This document shows, piece after piece, positions 6,762-11,319 of a stretch of 11,319 bases of DNA. The stretch's first letter is position 1. Each line of letters opens with the position of its first letter. This stretch comes from Candidatus Coatesiibacteriota bacterium. GTDB lineage: Bacteria > RBG-13-66-14. The notes under the pieces are model-generated. The model saw only the letters and a list, made by a program, of their open reading frames with translations. It had not been told where the DNA came from and did no database searches. Where the stretch lies: assembly GCA_030631385.1 (NCBI GenBank), contig DAOVLG010000027.1:1-11319 (forward strand), in the 5' to 3' direction. Both the position numbers and the translations under genes were made by a program.

Positions 6762-6863
6762 CTATCATCGAAGAAGCCGACCGGGGAAGTCGGCGTAGGT
6801 CTTGCAGATGGCAGGAATCCGGGAGAAGCTAAGCCCCTTTGGGCGGAGGGTTTTAAAAAAAAA
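6762..6863 (+). other. Intergenic stretch with a hairpin, no gene seen
   Basis: The gap between nptA and the first barrel gene (6646-6979) contains the nptA promoter, a degenerate repeat and this part. It holds a six-pair hairpin GCCGAC/GTCGGC (6776-6781 with 6789-6794, seven-base loop), a short GCCC/GGGC stem near 6832-6843 and then a T4A9 tract (6851-6863). No tRNA fold and no known riboswitch consensus could be recognised. An ORF on the minus strand across it has no codon or homology support. Confidence 0.4.
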
Positions 6864-6892
6864 TAGAAATTCAGCCTCCACTGTGCTAAAAT
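6864..6892 (+). promoter_or_regulatory. Promoter for the first outer-membrane barrel gene
   Basis: -35 TAGAAA (6864-6869, four of six), 17-base spacer, -10 TAAAAT (6887-6892) with an extended TG one base before it (TGC-TAAAAT). Transcription would start near 6899, giving a leader of about 80 bases. The same extended -10 design precedes the paralogous gene downstream. Confidence 0.55.
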
Positions 6893-6970
6893 GATGTAAT
6901 CTTAAAAACGATAAGCGCCGTATAGATAAGCCATCTTCCAATGTCTGTTTGCCCAAAAGGGCCAAGCAAA

Positions 6971-6974
6971 GGAG
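6971..6974 (+). promoter_or_regulatory. Shine-Dalgarno deciding the GTG start of the first barrel gene
   Basis: GGAG followed by five A and then GTG at 6980. An upstream ATG at 6941 in the same frame has no SD and would bury the signal peptide behind 13 polar residues. Confidence 0.75.
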
Positions 6975-6979
6975 AAAAA

Positions 6980-7657
6980 GTGAAAAAGCTTCTACTGATA
7001 CTGCTCGTTCTGGCGTTAGTCGTGCCCGCCACCGCTATCAACAAGGACGGTCTGTTGTCCGCCGGCGCCCGGATCTTCTACTGGCTGCCCCAGGATGACT
7101 TCGGCGAGGCCTACGATTCCTCGATCGGCTTCGGCGCGAAGGTTGGCTACGGCGTCGCCGAGAACTTCGAGGTCCTCGGCGAGGCCTGGTACGGCATGGC
7201 GTCCTTCAACGAGCACTACTGGGGCCTGGACCACTGGGAGAGCTACGAGGAGGCCACCCCGTTCCTGATGACCTTCCAGGGTGGCGCCCGCTTCAACTTC
7301 TCTCCCTACTCACAGTTCGATCCCTACGCCCAGCTCTGCGGTGGCTACTACATGTGGGCCGTCTACAAAGAGGTCGGCATAGATACCGACGGTGACGGTG
7401 ACATTGACGAATACAGGACCGAGATGGTGACCGACGAGAGCACCCGCAAGTTCGGGATCAACGCCCGCCTCGGCGGCGAGTTCTTCACCTCGAACAACAT
7501 GGGCATTGACGTGGCCGTGGGCTGGAACTCCATCTTCAGCGTCAACGTCCCCTCGCCGGTGGACAGAGATGACGACGGTTTCTACGATGACTACGAGATC
7601 AACGAGCAGACCGTCAACATCCTGACCTTCGGCGCCGGCCTCAACTTCTACTTCTAG
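6980..7657 (+). CDS. Outer-membrane beta-barrel protein with two DxDxDG loops
   Basis: 225 residues from the GTG at 6980. Residues 1-19 are a signal peptide (KK, then L-L-L-I-L-L-V-L-A-L-V-V-P and cleavage after A-T-A). The mature protein shows alternating amphipathic strands with Gly and aromatic residues (G-A-R-I-F-Y-W-L, F-G-A-K-V-G-Y-G-V, F-E-V-L-G-E-A-W-Y-G) and ends L-N-F-Y-F. That terminal aromatic is the usual recognition signal for the BAM machinery, so an outer-membrane porin-like barrel of about 8-10 strands is likely. Two predicted loops carry calcium-type motifs: D135-T-D-G-D-G-D-I-D143 and D195-R-D-D-D-G200-F-Y-D-D-Y-E. The downstream gene is a paralogue without these motifs. 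Ligand or function is not recognised. Confidence 0.85.
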   Translation: MKKLLLILLVLALVVPATAINKDGLLSAGARIFYWLPQDDFGEAYDSSIGFGAKVGYGVAENFEVLGEAWYGMASFNEHYWGLDHWESYEEATPFLMTFQGGARFNFSPYSQFDPYAQLCGGYYMWAVYKEVGIDTDGDGDIDEYRTEMVTDESTRKFGINARLGGEFFTSNNMGIDVAVGWNSIFSVNVPSPVDRDDDGFYDDYEINEQTVNILTFGAGLNFYF

Positions 7658-7679
7658 CCGGCTGAAGAGGCTTAAATCT

Positions 7680-7710
7680 GAGGGGACCTTCGGGTCCCCT
7701 CAATGTTTTG
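7680..7710 (+). terminator. Rho-independent terminator after the first barrel gene
   Basis: Perfect nine-pair stem GAGGGGACC/GGTCCCCTC (7680-7688 with 7693-7701) closed by a stable TTCG tetraloop, followed by AATGTTTT. It lies 22 bases past the stop codon. Confidence 0.9.
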
Positions 7711-7731
7711 AGGCAAGGGGAGCCCCCTGTT
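7707..7731 (-). repeat. Intergenic minus-strand copy of the palindrome family
   Basis: Read on the minus strand it is AACAGGGGG-CT-CCCCTTGCC then TCAAA. Compared with the kdsB copy, AACAGGGGG and CCCCTTGCCTCAAA are identical and only the central TTTAAA is replaced by CT. It sits immediately after the terminator of the first barrel gene. The identity of the flank beyond the palindrome shows common origin rather than chance symmetry. Confidence 0.65.
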
Positions 7732-7798
7732 TTTTAACCCAGGGCTAGGATGTACGCACCGTCCGGCGGTCAGGAGCCCGACGACGGCCCTACGACGT

Positions 7799-7827
7799 AT
7801 GATACGAAAAACCGGGTGTGGTATACT
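7799..7827 (+). promoter_or_regulatory. Promoter for the second outer-membrane barrel gene
   Basis: -35 ATGATA (7799-7804, four of six), 17-base spacer, extended -10 TGG-TATACT (7819-7827). Transcription would start near 7834, about 23 bases before the TTG start. A strong terminator lies upstream, so an own promoter is needed. Confidence 0.55.
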
Positions 7828-7845
7828 TAAACGGTCTGACTCACC

Positions 7846-7850
7846 GGGAG
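7846..7850 (+). promoter_or_regulatory. Shine-Dalgarno deciding the TTG start of the second barrel gene
   Basis: GGGAG six bases before TTG at 7857. This start gives a signal peptide that aligns residue for residue with the upstream paralogue. The GTG at 7818 in the same frame lies within the predicted -10 region. Confidence 0.75.
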
Positions 7851-7856
7851 ATCATC

Positions 7857-8522
7857 TTGCGCAAGTTGTTGACCGCAGGGCTTATCCTCCTTCTCCTCAC
7901 CCCCGCGACGGCCGTGGACAAGACCGGGCTCTTCTCCATCGGGCCGCGAATTGCGCTCTGGCTGCCCATGGGACCGATCAACCAGGCGCTCCTGGAACAG
8001 GGCAGCTTCGGCGGTCTCTTCAGCTTCGGCCTCACCGAGGGCTTATCAATCGTAATCCGGGCGGCGCTGGACCTCGCCGGGAGGGACGGAGACTTCTTCG
8101 ACGGGGCCTTCCCGACCGATTCCGACGTGAACTTCAACCTCTTCCAGGCCCATCTGGGTCTGCGCTGGAACATGACGCCACGCGCCCGCTTCGACCCCTT
8201 CGTCCAGTTCGGGGTGGGCTACTTCAACTGGCCGGTCTACACCGGAGGCGACCCGATCACCATTCGGGGGAAGGAGATGTACGAATCCCTCTCGACCGAA
8301 CTCAACCCCGATCTGGGGCATATGTTCAGCGGTTGGGTCTGTCTCGGCGGCGAATTCTTCACCAAAGCTTCCCTCTCACTGGAGTTCGAGATAGGCTACG
8401 ACGCCGTTTTCGACTTCCCCTGGCCCACCAAGGAGGAAACCGAAGACCAGGTGGGCTGGAACTATAGACTGGACATCCTCCACATCCTCACCCTCGGATT
8501 GGGACTGAACCTCTACATCTGA
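7857..8522 (+). CDS. Outer-membrane beta-barrel protein, paralogue of the preceding gene
   Basis: 221 residues from the TTG at 7857. The signal peptide (RKLLTAGLILLLLTPATA) and the start of the mature protein, V-D-K-T-G-L-F-S-I-G-P-R-I-A-L-W-L-P, align directly with I-N-K-D-G-L-L-S-A-G-A-R-I-F-Y-W-L-P of the upstream gene. Later blocks also match: R-F-D-P-F-V-Q-F-G-V-G-Y versus Q-F-D-P-Y-A-Q-L-C-G-G-Y, L-G-G-E-F-F-T, and the end I-L-T-L-G-L-G-L-N-L-Y-I versus I-L-T-F-G-A-G-L-N-F-Y-F. The two are tandem duplicates that have diverged strongly. This copy lacks the DxDxDG loops of its neighbour and ends in Ile rather than Phe. It is an outer-membrane barrel by inference; the substrate is unknown. 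Confidence 0.83.
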   Translation: MRKLLTAGLILLLLTPATAVDKTGLFSIGPRIALWLPMGPINQALLEQGSFGGLFSFGLTEGLSIVIRAALDLAGRDGDFFDGAFPTDSDVNFNLFQAHLGLRWNMTPRARFDPFVQFGVGYFNWPVYTGGDPITIRGKEMYESLSTELNPDLGHMFSGWVCLGGEFFTKASLSLEFEIGYDAVFDFPWPTKEETEDQVGWNYRLDILHILTLGLGLNLYI

Positions 8523-8527
8523 TAAAG

Positions 8528-8555
8528 AAGGCGGGGTAACCTCCCGCCTTTTATT
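8528..8555 (+). terminator. Rho-independent terminator after the second barrel gene
   Basis: Eight-pair stem AAGGCGGG/CCCGCCTT (8528-8535 with 8543-8550) and then TTATT. It starts six bases after the stop codon. The stem begins with A and ends with T, so it can also act on the opposite strand for purN, which converges on it. Confidence 0.85.
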
Positions 8556-8575
8556 CCGGCCATCGGGCTGTTATT

Positions 8576-9190
8576 CTACGTTCGGACAACCCGTCTCCCC
8601 ATCACTCGGTACCTACCAGAAAGCACTTTTCCCACAGCCTCGGCGTAGAGCTCGTGCTCCTCGGTGAGGATCCGCTCCGCCAGGGTCTCGGCGGTGTCGT
8701 CGTCCAACACCGGCACGATTCGCTGGGCGATGATCGGTCCCCCATCGAGGCTCGCGTCCACAAAATGGACGGTGCAACCCGAGAATTTCACCCCGTGCTC
8801 CCAGGCCTGCCGCTGGGCCTCCAGGCCGGGAAAACTGGGCAGCAGGCTGGGGTGGATGTTGAGGATACGTCCCGGGAAGGCCTCCAGGAGGGGGGCTTTA
8901 ACGATCCGCATGAAACCGGCCAGACAGATAAACTCGACACCGGCCTCCCGGAAGGCCTCGGCGTAGGCCCGCGCATCGTCTCCGTCCAGCTTGGTGCGAT
9001 ACTTTTTAGGCACGATGGCTCGGGCAGGCACATCAAGGTTCTCGGCCCTCTCCAGTCCCTCAGCATCCGCCACATCGCTGAGGACCAAGGCCACCTCGGC
9101 GTCAAGCCGTCCCTCGCGGCAGGCCACGATGAGGGCCGCCATGTTGCTGCCGCGCCCGCTGATCATGATTCCGATCCGCTTCCGTGACAC
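8576..9190 (-). CDS. purN: Phosphoribosylglycinamide formyltransferase
   Basis: 204 residues from the GTG at 9190, chosen because a perfect AGGAGG (9202-9197) sits six bases before it and the sequence KRIGIMISGRGSN follows at once. The enzyme transfers the formyl group of 10-formyltetrahydrofolate to GAR, the third step of de novo purine synthesis, in the cytosol. Visible landmarks: the phosphate-binding S-G-R-G-S-N (11-16), L-A-G-F-M-R-I-V (90-97), and the catalytic set N111-I-H113-P-S-L-L-P-S-F-P-G and D149 in S-L-D-G-G-P-I, which correspond to Asn106, His108 and Asp144 of the E. coli enzyme. The gene is monocistronic here and divergent from rfaE2. Confidence 0.95.
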   Translation of the reverse strand: MSRKRIGIMISGRGSNMAALIVACREGRLDAEVALVLSDVADAEGLERAENLDVPARAIVPKKYRTKLDGDDARAYAEAFREAGVEFICLAGFMRIVKAPLLEAFPGRILNIHPSLLPSFPGLEAQRQAWEHGVKFSGCTVHFVDASLDGGPIIAQRIVPVLDDDTAETLAERILTEEHELYAEAVGKVLSGRYRVMGRRVVRT

Positions 9191-9196
9191 CTCTAA

Positions 9197-9202
9197 CCTC
9201 CT
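9197..9202 (-). promoter_or_regulatory. Perfect Shine-Dalgarno deciding the purN GTG start
   Basis: AGGAGG on the minus strand, six bases before GTG at 9190. The open frame continues upstream to 9385, but that would run across the promoter region and into rfaE2. Confidence 0.85.
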
Positions 9203-9215
9203 GAAGCGCCTCAGC

Positions 9216-9244
9216 TTGACCCACCGGGAAGAGGGGTCTACAAT
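9216..9244 (+). promoter_or_regulatory. Sigma70-type promoter for rfaE2-kdsB-folE2
   Basis: -35 TTGACC (9216-9221, five of six), 17-base spacer, -10 TACAAT (9239-9244, five of six). Transcription would start near 9251, about 24 bases before the rfaE2 ATG. Its -10 overlaps the -10 of the purN promoter on the opposite strand. Confidence 0.8.
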
Positions 9245-9268
9245 ACCCGCCGTTGGTCCCCGCGTCAA
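9240..9268 (-). promoter_or_regulatory. Sigma70-type promoter for purN sharing the -10 with the rfaE2 promoter
   Basis: Minus strand: -35 TTGACG (9268-9263, five of six), 17-base spacer, -10 TATTGT (9245-9240, four of six). The start would be near 9233, about 42 bases before the purN GTG. The two -10 elements overlap in the seven bases TACAATA (9239-9245). Confidence 0.65.
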
Positions 9269-9274
9269 GGCCAC

Positions 9275-9895
9275 ATGAACCAAACCCTCACAGCGGAAGA
9301 GCTGATCGGCCGTTGGAAAACCGAAGGAAGACCGGAAAGGGTGGTCTTCACCAACGGCTGCTTCGACCTGCTGCACCCCGGTCATGTCCGCTATCTATCT
9401 GCGGCGCGAAAACTGGGAGACAGCCTGGTTGTGGGAATAAACGACGACGTGAGCGTTCGGCGGCTCAAGGGGCCCAACCGTCCCTTCCTGGTTCTCGAGG
9501 TTCGCGCCGAACTTCTGGCCGCGCTAAAACCGGTGGACTACGTCGTGCCGTTCAGCGAGGACACGCCCTTAGAGCTAATAAAAACCCTTCATCCCGATGT
9601 CCTGGTCAAGGGCGGTGACTACCGAAGGGACCGGATCGTCGGCGCTCGGGAAGTTGAGGGTTGGGGCGGAACGGTTCGAGTGCTGCCCGCAGAGGAGGAT
9701 TTCTCTTCAACCGGTATGGCCTTGGTGATTGCTGATTCGATAAACGCGGAAAGGGAAACAAGGGGTTTAAACCCCTTGTCATACATCAATGGTTATGAAT
9801 CCTACTCGGCGGGTATGGGGGAAAGAGCCGACCGAATAAAGCGGGAGCGCGACGAGAGGATCCATCGTGCCGCCGGGGAGGACGAGGAGGCATGA
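9275..9895 (+). CDS. rfaE2: RfaE2-type heptose-1-phosphate adenylyltransferase with a C-terminal extension
   Basis: 206 residues; stand-alone RfaE domain II proteins are about 160. The enzyme would activate D-glycero-beta-D-manno-heptose 1-phosphate with ATP to ADP-heptose for the LPS inner core. Motifs of the cytidylyltransferase-like fold are intact: F-T-N-G-C-F-D-L-L-H34-P-G-H37-V-R-Y-L (25-41), D-Y-V-V-P-F (88-93), V-K-G-G-D-Y (111-116) and the G-G-T-V block before S-S-T-G (144-147). The kinase half of HldE is absent. After about residue 160 comes a charged tail that starts with R-G-L-N-P-L, encoded by a 22-base perfect palindrome. It overlaps kdsB by the ATGA junction. Other nucleotidyltransferases of this fold are possible, but the neighbouring kdsB supports LPS sugar activation. 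Confidence 0.88.
   Translation: MNQTLTAEELIGRWKTEGRPERVVFTNGCFDLLHPGHVRYLSAARKLGDSLVVGINDDVSVRRLKGPNRPFLVLEVRAELLAALKPVDYVVPFSEDTPLELIKTLHPDVLVKGGDYRRDRIVGAREVEGWGGTVRVLPAEEDFSSTGMALVIADSINAERETRGLNPLSYINGYESYSAGMGERADRIKRERDERIHRAAGEDEEA
9758..9779 (+). repeat. Palindromic element inside rfaE2
   Basis: Perfect 22-base palindrome, arms ACAAGGGGTTT and AAACCCCTTGT, in the reading frame of rfaE2 and translated as T-R-G-L-N-P-L. It is followed by an AT-rich tail ending AATGG as in the kdsB copy. It sits at the junction between the conserved enzyme core and the C-terminal extension. Confidence 0.85.
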
Positions 9896-10665
9896 AGCCG
9901 CCCCGGACACTCTGCGTCATCCCGGCCCGCTATGCGAGCACCCGCCTGCCGGGTAAACCGTTGAAAAATCTGGCCGGCAGGCCTCTCATCCTCCACACCG
10001 TCGAGAGGGCTCATGCCGCGGCTAGCATTGATTGGACCGTGGTCGCCACCGACGATGAGCGGATCGTCCGGGTGGTTCGCGAGGCGGGACATGACGCGGT
10101 GCTGACGCCGGAGCTGCCCTCGGGAACCCACCGAGTGGCCCACGTCGCCCGAAGGATAAACTGCCGCTTCGTGGTCAACCTCCAGGGCGACGAGCCCTTC
10201 ATGGACCCCGATCTTTTGAACGCCTTGGTCGCCCGCCTGGCGGAAACAGGCACGGACATCGTCACCGCGGTGCATCTCTGTACCAATCCCGCCGAATATC
10301 GGGATCCAAACTGCGTCAAGGCGGTGCTGAATCGGGAGGGTAGGGCTCTCTACTTCAGCCGCGCCCCCATTCCCCACATGAACAGGGGGTTTAAACCCCT
10401 TGCCTCAAATAATGGGCACCTGGAGTTCTACCGGCACATCGGTCTGTACGGGTTCACGCGGAACGCGCTGCTGAAGGTCGTAGAGTTACCGGTTGGCGAC
10501 CTCGAACGCCGCGAGGGTCTGGAACAGCTCCGCTGGCTGGAGGCAGGGATGACGATCTCCTGCATCAAGACCGAGTGGAACGGGATCGGCGTGGACACAC
10601 CGACGGACCTGGCACGGGCGGAGAGCTTTTTCATCGGCCAAACGAAGGATAGTGATGCCGGATAA
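9892..10665 (+). CDS. kdsB: 3-deoxy-manno-octulosonate cytidylyltransferase (CMP-KDO synthetase)
   Basis: 257 residues, normal length. The enzyme couples KDO to CTP, giving CMP-KDO for lipid A-core assembly; it acts in the cytosol. Landmarks: I-P-A-R-Y-A-S-T-R-L-P-G-K-P-L (10-24), T-D-D-E-R-I (53-58), the P-S-G-T-H-R-V-A (76-83) nucleotide-binding region, N-L-Q-G-D100-E-P with the metal-binding Asp, A-L-Y-F-S-R-A-P-I-P (152-161), Y-R-H-I-G-L-Y-G-F (180-188) and G-I-G-V-D235-T-P-T-D-L. Between the SRAPIP and RHIG blocks the linker includes N-R-G-F-K-P-L-A, encoded by a copy of the palindromic element. ATG overlaps the rfaE2 stop (ATGA) with GAGGAGG just upstream, so translation is coupled. The 3' end overlaps folE2 by 11 bases. 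Confidence 0.96.
   Translation: MKPPRTLCVIPARYASTRLPGKPLKNLAGRPLILHTVERAHAAASIDWTVVATDDERIVRVVREAGHDAVLTPELPSGTHRVAHVARRINCRFVVNLQGDEPFMDPDLLNALVARLAETGTDIVTAVHLCTNPAEYRDPNCVKAVLNREGRALYFSRAPIPHMNRGFKPLASNNGHLEFYRHIGLYGFTRNALLKVVELPVGDLERREGLEQLRWLEAGMTISCIKTEWNGIGVDTPTDLARAESFFIGQTKDSDAG
10381..10416 (+). repeat. Palindromic element inside kdsB
   Basis: Starts AACAGGGGGTTTAAACCCC and continues TTGCCTCAAATAATGGG. The inner 14 bases form a perfect palindrome; over 10383-10402 there is one mismatched pair. Relative to the rfaE2 copy it has one extra G and is read in another frame (TTT-AAA instead of T-TTA-AA), yet yields the similar peptide R-G-F-K-P-L. Confidence 0.8.
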
Positions 10666-11319
10666 CCATGCGATGAACCCGGAGAATCTCCCGGACATAG
10701 CCAACGAAGAGCCTCAGTACACCCTGCCGCTCGACAAGGTCGGCGTCAAGCACATCCTCTACCCGATCACGGTCCTGGACCGGCACAACCAGTGGCAGTC
10801 CACCGTGGCCCGGGTCAACATGTACGTGGATCTCCCGAAGGGGTTCCGCGGCACGCACATGAGCCGCTTCATCGCCATCCTCAACCACTTCCGGGGCCGA
10901 ATCAGCTTCAAGACCATCCGGGAGATCGTCAACGCCACCCGGAGGGAGTTCCAGGCCGAACAGGCCCACCTGGAGCTCCGCTTTCCCTATTTCATCGAGA
11001 AACGAGCCCCCGTTTCCAAAGAACCATCGCTGATGGAGTACCGCGCCGCTTTTCACGCCTTCGGCACGGGTGACTACTTCGATATCCAACTGGAGGTCTC
11101 GGTGCCGGTGATGAGCCTCTGCCCCTGTTCGAAAGAGATATCCGACCGGGGCGCCCACAACCAACGTTCAGTCGTCCGCATGCGGATAAAGAGCGGCAAC
11201 AAGCTGGTCTGGATCGAAGAGCTGGTCGAGATCGCCGAATCGGCCGGCAGCGCCCCACTCTACGCGCTATTAAAACGGGAAGACGAAAAGGCCATCACCG
11301 AGTTGGCCTACGACAACCC
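10655..11319 (+). CDS. folE2: GTP cyclohydrolase FolE2 (type IB), 3' end outside the window
   Basis: 221 codons visible; the family is about 260-270, so roughly 40 residues are missing beyond the window edge. FolE2 converts GTP to dihydroneopterin triphosphate, the first step towards tetrahydrofolate (and queuosine precursors). Landmarks: Q-Y-T-L-P-L-D-K-V-G-V-K (21-32), S-T-V-A-R-V-N-M-Y-V (49-58), K-G-F-R-G-T-H-M-S-R-F (62-72), and S-L-C156-P-C158-S-K-E-I-S-x-x-G-A-H168-N-Q-R-S, where C156 and H168 match the metal-binding Cys and His of the family, then A-L-L-K-R-E-D-E-K (204-212). ATG at 10655 with AAGG upstream; a second ATG at 10673 is possible. It overlaps kdsB by 11 bases and is probably in the same transcript. 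FolE2 is often made under zinc limitation in bacteria that also have FolE; no Zur site was recognised here. Confidence 0.95.
   Translation, partial: MPDNHAMNPENLPDIANEEPQYTLPLDKVGVKHILYPITVLDRHNQWQSTVARVNMYVDLPKGFRGTHMSRFIAILNHFRGRISFKTIREIVNATRREFQAEQAHLELRFPYFIEKRAPVSKEPSLMEYRAAFHAFGTGDYFDIQLEVSVPVMSLCPCSKEISDRGAHNQRSVVRMRIKSGNKLVWIEELVEIAESAGSAPLYALLKREDEKAITELAYDN

Noticed and set aside
6765..6965. Minus-strand ORF of 66 codons in the gap between nptA and the first barrel gene.
   Set aside because: It covers the barrel promoter and leader, has no SD or recognisable protein features, and is rich in residues expected from reverse reading of intergenic sequence.
9275..11319. Plus-strand genes rfaE2, kdsB and folE2 as part of a novel defence or modification island.
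   Set aside because: All three are standard metabolic families with intact motifs; the grouping looks like ordinary operon packing.

Overview
The window looks like chromosomal DNA from a Gram-negative (diderm) bacterium. It encodes CMP-KDO synthesis (kdsB), a heptose-phosphate nucleotidyltransferase (rfaE2-type), two outer-membrane beta-barrel proteins and a lipoprotein, on GC-rich DNA with frequent GTG/TTG start codons. Nothing identifies a well-known cultured genus. An uncultured candidate-phylum genome is a guess from the divergent sequences, not a demonstrated result. Genes with clear stops end in TAA, TAG and TGA, so the code looks standard (table 11).

Layout. (1) 140-676 (+): a Cys-rich lipoprotein, convergent with an ftsE...ftsX transcription unit on the minus strand. 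(2) 3632-675 (-): a near-consensus sigma70 promoter, ftsE, a broken TolB/PD40-type propeller gene, an MntA/HepT nucleotidyltransferase-HEPN toxin-antitoxin pair, ftsX and a rho-independent terminator. FtsE and FtsX normally form an adjacent pair; here they are about 1.3 kb apart, separated by AT-rich, apparently acquired DNA. (3) 6712-3696 (-): nptA (Na/Pi symporter), a stand-alone PhoU-domain regulator and thiL, closely spaced behind a TTGACA promoter. (4) 6864-8550 (+): two tandem paralogous outer-membrane barrels, each with its own promoter, GTG or TTG start and terminator. (5) 9190-8576 (-): purN. (6) 9216-11319 (+): rfaE2-kdsB-folE2, overlapping genes; folE2 runs off the window end. purN and rfaE2 are divergent, and their predicted promoters share one symmetric -10 hexamer.

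The most unusual feature is a small dispersed palindrome (core GGGGTTTAAACCCC with a conserved right flank CCTTGCCTCAAA). It occurs twice inside coding sequence in open frames (rfaE2 and kdsB) and as two degenerate copies between genes (about 6730-6761 on the plus strand and 7707-7731 on the minus strand). It resembles in behaviour the Rickettsia palindromic elements that insert into genes and are translated. Second in interest are the toxin-antitoxin insertion into the ftsEX unit and the in-frame TGA at a conserved Trp position of the propeller gene.

Functionally, the window mixes envelope biogenesis (LPS core sugars, outer-membrane barrels, the FtsEX division complex), phosphate uptake, and purine, folate and thiamine cofactor metabolism. 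No single complete pathway is encoded here.
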